A stretch of DNA of 64,000 nucleotides from Acidobacteriota bacterium (GCA_025350695.1 JANXXI010000211.1:1-64000); one strand, 5' to 3'; shown: positions 1 to 8,605, counted from the first letter of the stretch. Made by a program: numbers and translations. The notes: a model not told the origin generated them from the letters alone.

Positions 1-26
1 GTCGTTTCAACTTTCCATTACTAGCA

Positions 27-536
27 TTAAATCAAGTCGGTGAAAATCGCAGATAGCGGGACGGTGAGGTCGCCGGCTGGGTTGCGCAGGAAGCCGTCTT
101 TTGCTTCGCGGGCTCCCTCGATTGTGTGGATCCACGCGCGGCGCTTATCAGGGTCAATTACCCAAACGCACGGGATGCCAAAGGCCAGGTAGTCGTCGAT
201 TTTGTCTATGATGTCGACCGCGCGATCGTCTGGCGACAAGACCTCGACGACGACTTCGGGAGGCGCTGTAATGATGCGTCCCGTGGGCTTGCCGCCACGG
301 ACGACGGTTACGTCGGGGATGCGGAAACGATCGGCTTTGATCTGAACGCGAACCTCGACGCCCGACCAGAAACCTTGGATCTGGTAACGCGCATATGCGT
401 TGACGGCTGATTGCGCGTCGCTATGACTTATCTCGCCCACATTGCGCTCCTGAAGAATGCCTTCAATGTATTCGCAGTCCGGGTTATAGGTTTGTTCGAG
501 GTATTCGGACACAGGGACCAACACGGCGGTGGGCAT
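27..536 (-). CDS. Uma2-family PD-(D/E)XK nuclease-like protein
   Basis: 169 residues, matching the usual length of Uma2 (DUF820) proteins, which have a restriction-endonuclease-like fold and are numerous in cyanobacteria and acidobacteria but have no firmly assigned role. The core is visible in order: RIPD with Asp75, then EVVVEVLSP with Glu98, then the DKIDDY segment with Lys112, followed by the family signature GIPCVWVIDP near 120-129. The ATG lies 18 bp from the start-side neighbour on the same strand, so it may be the last gene of a unit with the gene at 555-1646. Family assignment is firm. Whether it cuts DNA is unknown. Confidence 0.85.
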   Translation of the reverse strand: MPTAVLVPVSEYLEQTYNPDCEYIEGILQERNVGEISHSDAQSAVNAYARYQIQGFWSGVEVRVQIKADRFRIPDVTVVRGGKPTGRIITAPPEVVVEVLSPDDRAVDIIDKIDDYLAFGIPCVWVIDPDKRRAWIHTIEGAREAKDGFLRNPAGDLTVPLSAIFTDLI

Positions 537-554
537 GACTGCATTATAACTTCA

Positions 555-1646
555 TTAGGCGCGCAGGAAAATGCCGCGCTTGTAAAGGATGTAGGCGACG
601 GCGTACATCAATCCAACATACAAAAGAGCGTAGAGCAGGGAAGCATTTAGGGGCGCTAGGAACTGCGTGAAGAATCCGTAGATGGCTGTGCGACAACCGA
701 GCATGTTGAAGAGCGTGTCGGCGAATTCGGAGACTAGGTAGACGGTGATTGGGTTGAGGCCGATGATGACGAACGGTTTGAAGATGTCTTTCTTCCCCCA
801 AACGTCGGCGACAGTGAGAAATGCCGCGAGCATGAGGAAATCGAGCCCGGCCATGAGCAGGACGAACGAATCGCTCCAGAGTTTTTTGTTGATGGGCATC
901 CAGGTGTTAAGGAGGTAGGCGGAGGCGAAGAGTGTCACGCCGAAGATTGCCATTTGTTTGATCTTTTCGGGTAACGTTATTTTTCGGGCGAGCAGGTGGC
1001 CCGCCATGACGCCTAATAGCATGCTGGCGATGGACGGGAGGGTGCTGACGATGCCTTCCGGGTCCCAGGTTTTGGTGTTGTGGTAGTTATGGGCTCCGAG
1101 GATTATTTTGTCGATGTAGTGGGCGAAGTTGTGCGCTTCGTCGAGTTGGCCGGAGCCGAAGCCGGGGACTGGGACATACATCATGAGCGCCCAGTAGGCG
1201 GCCATCAGTGCGAGGGCGGCGGCGAGTTGGCCTCGCCAATCGGTGTAGTAGAGATAGATGGCGACGGTGATGAAGTAGCAGATGGCGATTCGTTGCAGGA
1301 CGCCTAGGATGCGGAAGGTGTGCGGATCGAAGGTTGGGACGGCGTAGACGAGTAGGCCGAGGACGAAGATGATGAGAGCTCGTTTGGCGGCGTTGGCTAA
1401 GAGCGTGGTTTTACTGGCGCCTTGTTCGAGGCGCTTGCCGAGGGCGAGGGTGATGGCGACGCCGACGATCCAGACGAAGGAGGGGAAGACGACGTCAGTG
1501 GGGGTCCAGCCGTCCCATTCGGCGTGTTGGAGCGGGGCGTAGGTGAAGTGGCCGTTGCCGGGATTGTTGACCAGCACCATGAAGGCCATGGTGGCGCCAC
1601 GGAAGGCGTCGAGAGCGGTGAGGCGGGTGGGAACGGAGGAAGGCAT
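555..1646 (-). CDS. HGSNAT/NagX-like multi-pass membrane acyltransferase-like protein (DUF5009)
   Basis: 363 residues, predominantly hydrophobic, with about ten membrane segments. The N-terminal signature RLTALDAFRG and the following DVVFPSFVWIVG are typical of the COG4299/DUF5009 family, related to heparan-alpha-glucosaminide N-acetyltransferase and bacterial NagX. Family members are proposed to move acyl groups onto sugars across the inner membrane; that function is inferred here by family only. Length is normal for the bacterial form. The gene reads leftward, ahead of the Uma2 gene with an 18-bp gap, and there is no obvious sugar gene immediately beside it. Confidence 0.8.
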   Translation of the reverse strand: MPSSVPTRLTALDAFRGATMAFMVLVNNPGNGHFTYAPLQHAEWDGWTPTDVVFPSFVWIVGVAITLALGKRLEQGASKTTLLANAAKRALIIFVLGLLVYAVPTFDPHTFRILGVLQRIAICYFITVAIYLYYTDWRGQLAAALALMAAYWALMMYVPVPGFGSGQLDEAHNFAHYIDKIILGAHNYHNTKTWDPEGIVSTLPSIASMLLGVMAGHLLARKITLPEKIKQMAIFGVTLFASAYLLNTWMPINKKLWSDSFVLLMAGLDFLMLAAFLTVADVWGKKDIFKPFVIIGLNPITVYLVSEFADTLFNMLGCRTAIYGFFTQFLAPLNASLLYALLYVGLMYAVAYILYKRGIFLRA

Positions 1647-1688
1647 GGGCTTTTCATTCTACTAGGAAATGCTGGGCCTTAGAGCTTC

Positions 1689-1865
1689 TTAGCTGCCCCG
1701 ATGCGCGAGTGCCGTCGAGTTGGCCGCCACTGCGGCGCGGATAAGTTGTTTGAAGGCGGCTTCGTTGATTTTTTCGCCTTCGCGGAGATTGACCGCGCGC
1801 AGCGTGTTCCCTTCCAGGCTGGAATTGAAGAGCTTGTTCGGGACTTTGATGGAGGCTCCGAATTC
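1689..1865 (-). pseudogene. 3' remnant of an unidentified gene
   Basis: On the minus strand a 58-codon open stretch ends at TAA (1689-1691) and reads like real protein (FGASIKVPNKLF near its start, INEAAFKQLIRAAVAANS further on). The codon directly before it is an in-frame TAG (1866-1868), and there is no start codon or ribosome site. The upstream sequence continues in another frame. I read it as the tail of a decayed gene. I do not recognise the family. A very short real gene is possible but unlikely. Confidence 0.3.
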
Positions 1866-2068
1866 CTAACTAAGTGCGTGATTCCCTCCATGGCCGCAGG
1901 GGATCGCATTGCCTTGCAGGACCCCAACAGGAAAGAAATAATAGTGGGATTACAATGGTACAAACCCAGTAATCAATTGCTTTTGCTTTCATGATCAAGT
2001 CTCCTTTTAAGATGCCGGGATAAGGGTTCAAGGACTTGACTGAACGCTTGTTTGGACACGAGCACTGA

Positions 2069-2300
2069 GCTTTGCATCCATTTCAACCGGCGTCGGAAAG
2101 CCGGGGCGTATGAATGTGGTGCGAGGCCTTGGCGCGACCGCAAGCTACCTGCGTTCTTGACCGAACAGCGAGTTAGCGCTCAGCCCGGTCAGCCGCCGCT
2201 TGCTGGGAGTGCAGGACCGCTCGGAGTACGGCAGAAAACTGCCGCTGACGAAGCTTGAAGCCGTGCAAAGCGGAAAATAGCTACAGAAGAAAGCTATTTT
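2069..2300 (+). ncRNA. Candidate structured RNA or leader upstream of the flagellins
   Basis: In an intergenic region of more than 500 bp, GCTTTGCA at 2069-2076 is perfectly complementary to TGCAAAGC at 2264-2271 and would enclose about 200 nt. Inside are hairpin CCGGC/GCCGG (2087-2104, 8-nt loop), a two-part helix TGACCG/CGGTCA (2158-2163 with 2186-2191) that encloses AGCG/CGCT (2167-2180), and hairpin CGGCAG-AAAA-CTGCCG (2229-2244). An AT-rich 9-bp inverted repeat, AAAATAGCT / AGCTATTTT (2274-2300), follows like a terminator stem. I do not recognise a known riboswitch class. The pairing is symmetric enough that strand is uncertain, and no homologue was compared. Confidence 0.4.
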
Positions 2301-2402
2301 GAGATGTAACGATGTATCCCTTTCTGGCGGAAAGTTGTCACTACTCCGGCAATAAATTGTCACTTACACCCTGGAAATGGGTTCAGGGATTGGTTTCGGG
2401 GA

Positions 2403-2412
2403 CGATAAGGCT
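2403..2412 (+). promoter_or_regulatory. Possible sigma-28-type -10 box of flagellin 1
   Basis: CGATAAGGCT lies 117 bp before the flagellin ATG. Together with the preceding base it gives ACGATAA, close to the flagellar sigma factor -10 consensus GCCGATAA. The same ten bases precede the second flagellin. No good TAAA -35 element sits 15 bp upstream (TTCA is there instead), so the assignment is tentative. Confidence 0.4.
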
Positions 2413-2528
2413 CTCAAGACCGTTAGATCCGAACAGCTTAAGGCGAGCCGCAGTGGCGGAGCTTTGAGTGATTGGGGAAAGATTCCTCTGTTCGTGATTT
2501 GGCGAATCTGTTTCAAGGAGAGAAACAC

Positions 2529-4913
2529 ATGTCATTTCGCATTAACACTAATATCGCTGCCTTGCAGGCGCAGGACTATCTTCGTCAAACAAGCGACGTT
2601 CAACAAAAGACCATTGGCCGCGTAACCTCAGGTCTACGCATATTGTCCAGTGGTGATGACGCGGCTGGATTGGCGATTGCCAATACCCTTCGCAGTGACC
2701 AAGCGGTACTTGATCAAGGTATCCGCAACGCCAACGATGGTCTGAGCACATTGCAGACAATTGATGGCGGCATCAACAACATCAGCAAGTTGCTCGATCG
2801 AGCTCGTACACTGGCCACGCAATCGGCCTCGGGTACGTTTTCCGGAAACCGTCAACTGCTTAACTCCGAATTTGGCAGTGTGATCAACGAAATTGACCGG
2901 CAGGCGCAGTCCATTGGATTGAACACGGGCGGTCAGTTCGCCAAGTCTCTGTCGGTGTTCATTGGCGGCGGTAAGGCCGGTGGCGGCATTTCGGAAATCA
3001 CCAATGGTTCGACGACGATCAATCTAAGCACCTCTACAGTGGATGCCAAAAGCCTTGGCCTTAAGGGGACACAGGCGGCGGGTGTTTCGACGATTAATTT
3101 GAGCGATTCGAGCGCCACTTCGGTGGAGAAGATCGTTACCAACGCAACTAACTCGACAAGTGAAGCAGTTGGCGGGTTCACGGATTTCTATTTCAAGGGT
3201 CCGGGTTTTGGCGGTAAGGATCGCGTTAAGGTTAGCGTGAATCTTTCCGGCGTCGCGAGCACGGACACACTGGTAACCGCGGTGAACGCGGCCATTGAAA
3301 ACGCCGGCAACGGGGCAACCGCGCAGGCGACTGCTTTTAAGAATTCCGGAGTGAGAGCAACCATTGTCACGGATGCTTCAGGCAACAAATCATTGGGCTT
3401 CACCAGTGGAACGACAGCATTTCAAGTATCGGCTGGAGACAAGACGTCCAATGCATTGTTGGGCAATGTGACTTCGGCTAGCGATCCGACGGGCTTGAGT
3501 TTGAAGAATAGCGTTCAGGGAGGCACGGCTACCGCCGCCGCCGCGACCACATTTGCCCAGAACGGCACCATCACTGTTCGGTTGCAGGGCTCTGGCCTTT
3601 CGAGCCCGGTGGATATCTCACTGGCGGTGACGACGGCAACCACCGTCGATCAAGCTCTAACGGCATTAAACACGGCCGTTTCCCAAAACTCCCAATTGCA
3701 GGCATCTGGGATTTCGGTCGAAACGGCTACGGCCGGCTCGAATCTGAAGTTTTCGAGCAACCATGGTGAGCGTTTCGAGGTGCAAGCATCAGGGGATGTT
3801 GGCAACGTCTTGGGACTGGGTTCTTTTGCTAGCTCGACGGGTGCAACCGGCGCATTCGAATACACGGCGACTACCGGGGCTGCGGCGGCGCTAACCGCCA
3901 CAACCAATGAAACCCTTGAGTTTTCAATTGGCGGCGGCGCGAAGATCTCGATTACCGCGCAGGCGGCCACTAACACGGCGCAATCGGCGGCTGATGGCAT
4001 TAACGCGCAAATCGCAACGCAGGCCTCCTTGGTCAAAGCGGGCATCGTTGCCGATGTTCAAGGTGGACAAGTGCGGCTTCGTTCCTTGACGGATTCTAAC
4101 TTCCGCGTGAACACCGTGGGTAATGCCAACATTTTCGGATTTGGGACAACCACGGCTACGGGCACGGCGTTTGCGGCTAACACGAATCCGGACAACAACA
4201 CAACGGAACAAAGCTTTACGGCTGGTGGGTCACAGCAAACCGGGTTAGTGGCCTTCTCAGCCATTCGCAACGGTAGCGACGCCCAGACGATTACTTTAAG
4301 CGCAAACGATTCAAGCGGTGCGACGAAGACGGTTTCGGTTGTTTTGAAGAACGACTCCTCTTCGCAATCAGGCGCCTCAGTTGACTCGGCCATTGAAGCT
4401 ATCAACGCGGCAATTCAAAAGACCAATGACCCGACCTTGCAAAAGCTTGTCGCCGTTAAAGACAAGGCGAGTGCGGGCGGGGCGGACGGAATCAACTTCC
4501 TATCGGCCGGTTCTACCTTCAAGGTTCAAGTTGGGACCAACGGTGGTGGAACCGGACTCGGAAACCAGGGTACGGTTGTCAACAGTGCGACTGCTGGAAC
4601 GGGGTCAACTTCCGACATTTCCTCGCAGGATAATGCGCAAGCGGCTGTTTCGGCTTTGGCCGATGCAGTGCAATCCTTGGGCAACGCTCAAGCAGCTGTT
4701 GGTAAAGGACAGAATCAGTTTTCCTTTGCCGTCAATCTGGCTTCGAGCAAATTGACAAACATAGCAGCAGCTGAAAGCCGGATCCGTGACGCCGATCTTG
4801 CTTCAGAAGCAGCCAACTTGTCGAAATCGCAAATTCTGCTTCAGGCCGGTATTTCGGCTCTGGCGCAGGCGAACTCCGCTCCTCAGCAGGTGCTCGCTCT
4901 CCTCCGAGGTTAA
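2529..4913 (+). CDS. Flagellin 1 with very large central domain
   Basis: Filament subunit of 794 residues. I chose ATG 2529 because AAGGAG lies 8 nt upstream and the conserved flagellin N-terminus MSFRINTNIAALQAQ begins there; an in-frame ATG at 2472 gives a non-conserved extension. Residues 1 to about 150 form the D0/D1 helices (VTSGLRILSSGDDAAGLAIA, then NDGLSTLQTIDGGINNISKLL). The last 90 or so form the returning D1/D0 helices and end in APQQVLALLRG. The intervening 550 residues are Ser/Thr/Gly/Ala-rich beta-type sequence, far longer than the 280-500-residue norm, and should make an enlarged surface-exposed D2/D3 region. It is followed by a clear terminator and a second paralogue. Confidence 0.97.
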   Translation: MSFRINTNIAALQAQDYLRQTSDVQQKTIGRVTSGLRILSSGDDAAGLAIANTLRSDQAVLDQGIRNANDGLSTLQTIDGGINNISKLLDRARTLATQSASGTFSGNRQLLNSEFGSVINEIDRQAQSIGLNTGGQFAKSLSVFIGGGKAGGGISEITNGSTTINLSTSTVDAKSLGLKGTQAAGVSTINLSDSSATSVEKIVTNATNSTSEAVGGFTDFYFKGPGFGGKDRVKVSVNLSGVASTDTLVTAVNAAIENAGNGATAQATAFKNSGVRATIVTDASGNKSLGFTSGTTAFQVSAGDKTSNALLGNVTSASDPTGLSLKNSVQGGTATAAAATTFAQNGTITVRLQGSGLSSPVDISLAVTTATTVDQALTALNTAVSQNSQLQASGISVETATAGSNLKFSSNHGERFEVQASGDVGNVLGLGSFASSTGATGAFEYTATTGAAAALTATTNETLEFSIGGGAKISITAQAATNTAQSAADGINAQIATQASLVKAGIVADVQGGQVRLRSLTDSNFRVNTVGNANIFGFGTTTATGTAFAANTNPDNNTTEQSFTAGGSQQTGLVAFSAIRNGSDAQTITLSANDSSGATKTVSVVLKNDSSSQSGASVDSAIEAINAAIQKTNDPTLQKLVAVKDKASAGGADGINFLSAGSTFKVQVGTNGGGTGLGNQGTVVNSATAGTGSTSDISSQDNAQAAVSALADAVQSLGNAQAAVGKGQNQFSFAVNLASSKLTNIAAAESRIRDADLASEAANLSKSQILLQAGISALAQANSAPQQVLALLRG

Positions 4914-4930
4914 AAAGCCCGGAGTTTGGA

Positions 4931-4957
4931 GGCGGATGACCCCCACATCCGCCTTTT
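4931..4957 (+). terminator. Rho-independent terminator after flagellin 1
   Basis: Perfect 8-bp stem GGCGGATG / CATCCGCC with a 7-nt loop, directly followed by TTTT, starting 18 nt after the flagellin 1 stop. It implies that the two flagellins are transcribed separately. Confidence 0.85.
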
Positions 4958-5128
4958 ATAACAAGTCCGAATGGTCTTTGAGTCAAGTGGAATTTGCAAT
5001 ACTGGCCTATATGCCAAACTTGAGGAGGCTATTCGCTCAAAAAGTAGAGTCCCATTGAGGGTTCACCGTATATGTTTGTGTAAATTTACTTAAGTGCTTG
5101 TTGGGACCTCACGGTTTTGTTTGCGAAC

Positions 5129-5138
5129 CGATAAGGCT
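5129..5138 (+). promoter_or_regulatory. Possible sigma-28-type -10 box of flagellin 2
   Basis: CGATAAGGCT, preceded by AC, gives ACCGATAA, which differs from the flagellar -10 consensus GCCGATAA only in its first base. It lies 75 bp before the ATG. The identical decamer occurs before flagellin 1, in otherwise dissimilar sequence. The -35 position holds CTCA, a poor match. Confidence 0.45.
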
Positions 5139-5165
5139 GCTATGTCCGGTGAAAACCAGACAGGG

Positions 5166-5183
5166 CCGGAAAAGGATTTCCGG
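5166..5183 (+). promoter_or_regulatory. Leader hairpin with AGGA loop (possible CsrA site)
   Basis: CCGGAAA-AGGA-TTTCCGG makes a perfect 7-bp stem presenting GGA in a 4-nt loop, 29 nt before the flagellin 2 ATG. A second GGA lies in the ribosome-binding site GAGGAG (5195-5200). A looped GGA plus one at the Shine-Dalgarno is the layout of CsrA targets such as the Bacillus hag leader. No csrA or fliW gene is in this window, so the role is inferred. Confidence 0.4.
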
Positions 5184-5212
5184 TTTATCAGTTCGAGGAG
5201 AAAAGAACCAAC

Positions 5213-7603
5213 ATGTCATTCCGCATTAACACTAATATTGCTGCACTCGAAGCGCAGGAATATCTTCGGCAAACCAGCGACACACAGGGGAAAACGATTG
5301 GACGGGTCACCTCAGGCCTCCGCATCCTCTCGAGCGGCGACGATGCCGCCGGGCTTGCAATCGCCAATTCGTTTCGATCCGACCAAGCCGTGCTTACGCA
5401 AGGCATACGGAACGCCAACGACGGATTGAGTACTCTTCAAACCATTGATGGCGGCATCAACAACATCAGTAAGTTGCTGGACCGGGCGCGGACCCTGGCC
5501 ACACAATCCGCCTCGGGGACATTCAATGGAAACCGCGCGGTACTGAACGCCGAATTCCAAAGCGTGATTCTTGAAATTGATCGGCAAGCACAAAGCATCG
5601 GCTTGAATTCGGGCGGCCAATTCGCCAAGTCGCTTTCGGTCTTCATCGGTGGCGGTAAATCGTCGGGAGGCATTACTGAAATTATCAACGGTTCGACCAA
5701 CGTTGACCTTACCAATTCCACAGTCGATGCGCAGAGCCTGGGTTTGAAGGGTACGCAGGCTTCCGGAGTTATCACCACCGATATCGGGACTGGTTCGCCT
5801 GGCACTTCGGTTGAGAAGATCGTTTCCGACGCAACCAATTTGTCCAGCCTGGCGGTGAGTGGCACCAGTTCGTTCATTTTTCATGGTCCCGGATTTGCCG
5901 GAAAAGATGATGTGAAAGTGTCGGTGAATCTTACCGGTGTGACGAATATCGACACTCTGGTATCTTCGGTTAATAACGCTATTGAAAATGCTGGAAATTC
6001 AGCCACCGCGTCGGCCACCGCTTTCAAGAATTCGGGAATCCGGGCTATCGTCTTGACTGACGCGACCGGTAAGAAGGCTTTGGGTTTTGTTAGTTCGACG
6101 GCTGCTTTTCAAGTTGAAGCAGGCGATCTGGTTTCAAACGCATTGCTAGGGAACGTCACATCGGCATCGAATCCGATAGGACTCTCCCTCAAAAACAGCG
6201 TACTGGGCGGTTCCCCGACGGCTGCGGCAGGGACTACCTTTGCAGCGGCGAGCACGATTACCGTGCGGATCCAAGGCGCTGGGCTAGCATCTCCTCCGGT
6301 AGACATTTCCTTAAGCGTGACGACGGCGACGACTGTCAATCAAGCTGTAGCCGATCTGCAATCGGCAATCTCCAAGGATCCCGAACTTCAGTCCTCGGGC
6401 ATTTCGCTCGAACCACCGGTGGCAGGCGCCGCTCTGAAGTTTTCAAACACCCGCGGGCAACGGTTTCAAGTAGAAGTCTCTGGAGACTTGAATGGACTTC
6501 TGGGCCTCGGAACTTTCCGAAGTTCTACTGGCTCGACGGGAACTTTCGACTACAGCGCCCTGACCGGATCGGGAGGGGCATTTACCGCTACAACCAACGA
6601 AACTCTTGAGTTTTCTCTGGGCGGCGGGGCGGCAATTTCCTTAACCACTCAGACTCCAACCAATACGGCTCAGGCATCGGCCGATGCCTTAAACGCTAAA
6701 ATCGCCACATCCGCGCAACTGGTTAAGGCCGGTATTGTGGCCGACGTTGCCGGCGGCGAAGTTCGGTTGCGATCGTTGACGGGTACTAACTTCCGGGTAA
6801 ACACGGTCGGGGCCACCAACATATTTGGTTTCAACGCATCCGCTTCTACCGGGCTGGCATTTGCGGCAAACACGAATCCGGATAACAACACAGACGTATC
6901 TGCTTTCACGGCCGGCGGAATTCAACAAAGCGCTCCCATTGCATTTCAACCGATTTTGGTTGGGGGCGACAGCCAAACCGTAACCATTTCAACCAACGAT
7001 CCGGGTGGTTCCACCCAAACCGTCTCTCTAAATCTGACCAACGACGCAACTTCCCGCAACGCCGGCACTGTCGACGAGGCAATCACGGCTTTGAACAGGG
7101 CTATTCAGCTATCGAACAACGAGTCGCTTAGAAAGGTTGTAGCCGTTAAGCAAAAAGTTACGTCAGGGGGCGCCGACCAGATCAACTTCATCAGTAGCGG
7201 TGGGGCATTCAAGGTTCAAATCGGCACTAATGCTTCGGGTAACGGGCTGTCGAACCAAGGTACGGTTGTCGACAGCACGGCCTTTGGTACGGGAGCCACT
7301 TCGGATATTGAAACCCAGGCGGGCGCCGAAAATGCGGTGTCGGCGTTAGCGAGTGCGGTTGTTGCCCTTGGAAATGCGCAAGCTGCTGTTGGTAAAGGTC
7401 AAAACCAGTTTTCCTTCGCCATCAACTTGGCATCGAGTCAAGTAACCAATACTGCCGCGGCCGAAAGCCGTTTGCGCGACGCCGATCTTGCGGCGGAAGC
7501 AGCCACTTTGTCCAAGACTTCAATTCTTTTGCAAGCCGGCATTTCCGCCCTTGCTCAAGCGAACTCAGCCCCTCAGCAAGTGCTAACGCTGCTTAGACAG
7601 TAA
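5213..7603 (+). CDS. Flagellin 2 with very large central domain
   Basis: 796-residue paralogue of the preceding flagellin, starting MSFRINTNIAALEAQ with GAGGAG upstream and ending APQQVLTLLRQ. The N-terminal 150 and C-terminal 90 residues are nearly identical to flagellin 1. The central part keeps the same order of blocks (for example HGPGFAGKDDVKVSVNLTG and TTNETLEFSLGGGAAIS) with many substitutions, so the pair arose by tandem duplication followed by divergence of the surface-exposed region. It has its own leader, candidate promoter and hairpin. The two subunits may assemble into one mixed filament or be used alternately; the sequence cannot say which. Confidence 0.97.
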   Translation: MSFRINTNIAALEAQEYLRQTSDTQGKTIGRVTSGLRILSSGDDAAGLAIANSFRSDQAVLTQGIRNANDGLSTLQTIDGGINNISKLLDRARTLATQSASGTFNGNRAVLNAEFQSVILEIDRQAQSIGLNSGGQFAKSLSVFIGGGKSSGGITEIINGSTNVDLTNSTVDAQSLGLKGTQASGVITTDIGTGSPGTSVEKIVSDATNLSSLAVSGTSSFIFHGPGFAGKDDVKVSVNLTGVTNIDTLVSSVNNAIENAGNSATASATAFKNSGIRAIVLTDATGKKALGFVSSTAAFQVEAGDLVSNALLGNVTSASNPIGLSLKNSVLGGSPTAAAGTTFAAASTITVRIQGAGLASPPVDISLSVTTATTVNQAVADLQSAISKDPELQSSGISLEPPVAGAALKFSNTRGQRFQVEVSGDLNGLLGLGTFRSSTGSTGTFDYSALTGSGGAFTATTNETLEFSLGGGAAISLTTQTPTNTAQASADALNAKIATSAQLVKAGIVADVAGGEVRLRSLTGTNFRVNTVGATNIFGFNASASTGLAFAANTNPDNNTDVSAFTAGGIQQSAPIAFQPILVGGDSQTVTISTNDPGGSTQTVSLNLTNDATSRNAGTVDEAITALNRAIQLSNNESLRKVVAVKQKVTSGGADQINFISSGGAFKVQIGTNASGNGLSNQGTVVDSTAFGTGATSDIETQAGAENAVSALASAVVALGNAQAAVGKGQNQFSFAINLASSQVTNTAAAESRLRDADLAAEAATLSKTSILLQAGISALAQANSAPQQVLTLLRQ

Positions 7604-7720
7604 CTTGCAATCGACCTTCCAACGGGCGCCACAAATCTCGATAAACGAAGTCTGAGGCGCCGCGCCTGATCACTCTTTGGATGGATCCATGGGGCTGATT
7701 AAGGCGTAAATAAAAAAGAC

Positions 7721-8281
7721 ATGTCAAAAGAGGTTAGGAGAACTGACTTGACGCTAATATCTTCGCGGCGCAAAGCGGCGGCGTGCCTCCACGGCAATGG
7801 GGACTTGGACCGGGCGCTGCAATTGTATCGAAAAGTGTTGGATTTGGATCCGCGGGACGCGGATGCCTTGTATTCAATGGGCGTCTTAGCCGGGGAAAGT
7901 GACGCGCTTGAGGATGCCGTTTGTTTGATGTCTCAATCCTTGGATCTCGAGCCCACTGCCGAAAAATGTATCTTTATTGGCAAAGTGCTGGAAAAGCAGA
8001 ACCGGAACGCGGCGGCGCTTGCTTACTATCGCAAAGCCAAGCAATTGGATCCTTGCGGGCCAACTACACTTGAGGCGTTGGCAGAGGCTTTGGACCGTCG
8101 TCAGGAATATGAGGAATCTTCAGGAGTTTGGGCTCGCAGGTTGCGGTTAGAATGCTGCGATTCCGCAAGACAACTGCAACTGCGGCTTTATTTAACGAAT
8201 GCTCTTCGTCTAGCTGGGCACCTGAGCCCGGCTGGACAAGTGCTTCGGCAGGCGCGGGCTATGTCCTCAGGCTCAAGCTGA
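7721..8281 (+). CDS. TPR-repeat protein next to the flagellins
   Basis: 186 residues with at least three tetratricopeptide repeats, visible as GDLDRALQLYRKVLDLDPRD, the following ALYSMGVLAGESDALEDAV block and NAAALAYYRKAKQLDP. TPR proteins are protein-protein scaffolds. The position between the flagellins and the fliD cluster suggests a flagellar or export-chaperone role, but that is guilt by association. ATG 7721 gives a polar N-terminus without signal peptide, so a cytoplasmic protein is expected. Its 3' end overlaps the convergent gene at 8273 by nine bases. Confidence 0.8.
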   Translation: MSKEVRRTDLTLISSRRKAAACLHGNGDLDRALQLYRKVLDLDPRDADALYSMGVLAGESDALEDAVCLMSQSLDLEPTAEKCIFIGKVLEKQNRNAAALAYYRKAKQLDPCGPTTLEALAEALDRRQEYEESSGVWARRLRLECCDSARQLQLRLYLTNALRLAGHLSPAGQVLRQARAMSSGSS

Positions 8282-8596
8282 GTAGTCCATGTAGTGAGGC
8301 TCGTCGCTGACCGGTTGTAGCAAATGAAGAAGCTGATCCTGCCTTTCAAGCAAGCTTATCTCCTCGGCTGTTTTGCTTCGCAGTAAACCAATTCGCATTT
8401 GGATTCGTTTGGTGTTGGCGAGGATTTCCGAAATCCTCGCCCATTCCACTTCGCCAGACCCTTTGAGAGATGGCAGCAACCGGAAACTCAACTTCGTTCT
8501 ACGGTCGATCAGTGCGCTCTCCGATTCGATATCCGCATCCGGTAATGCCAGAATCCGTTCATCCAACGCTTCGATTTCTTCCAAAACTGAGTGCAT
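8273..8596 (-). CDS. Small helical protein downstream of fliD (FliT-like position)
   Basis: 107 residues, charged, mostly predicted alpha-helical (LEEIEALDERILALPD at the start, EEISLLERQDQLLHLLQP at the end), no signal or membrane segment. It begins nine bases after the fliD stop on the same strand, so it is probably co-transcribed. In many bacteria that slot holds the FliD/FliS export chaperone FliT, which is likewise a short helical protein. I see no diagnostic sequence motif, so the functional suggestion rests on position, size and helical character only. Confidence 0.6.
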   Translation of the reverse strand: MHSVLEEIEALDERILALPDADIESESALIDRRTKLSFRLLPSLKGSGEVEWARISEILANTKRIQMRIGLLRSKTAEEISLLERQDQLLHLLQPVSDEPHYMDYSA

Positions 8597-8605
8597 GCTG
8601 CTTTC

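Noticed and set aside
3650-4045. Long minus-strand frames across the flagellins
   Set aside because: They mirror the repetitive Ala/Thr/Gly codon use of flagellin and lack starts or conservation.
2529-7603. Repeats between the flagellins as a CRISPR or mobile repeat
   Set aside because: The similarity is explained by the duplicated coding sequences. No regular spacer pattern exists in the window.
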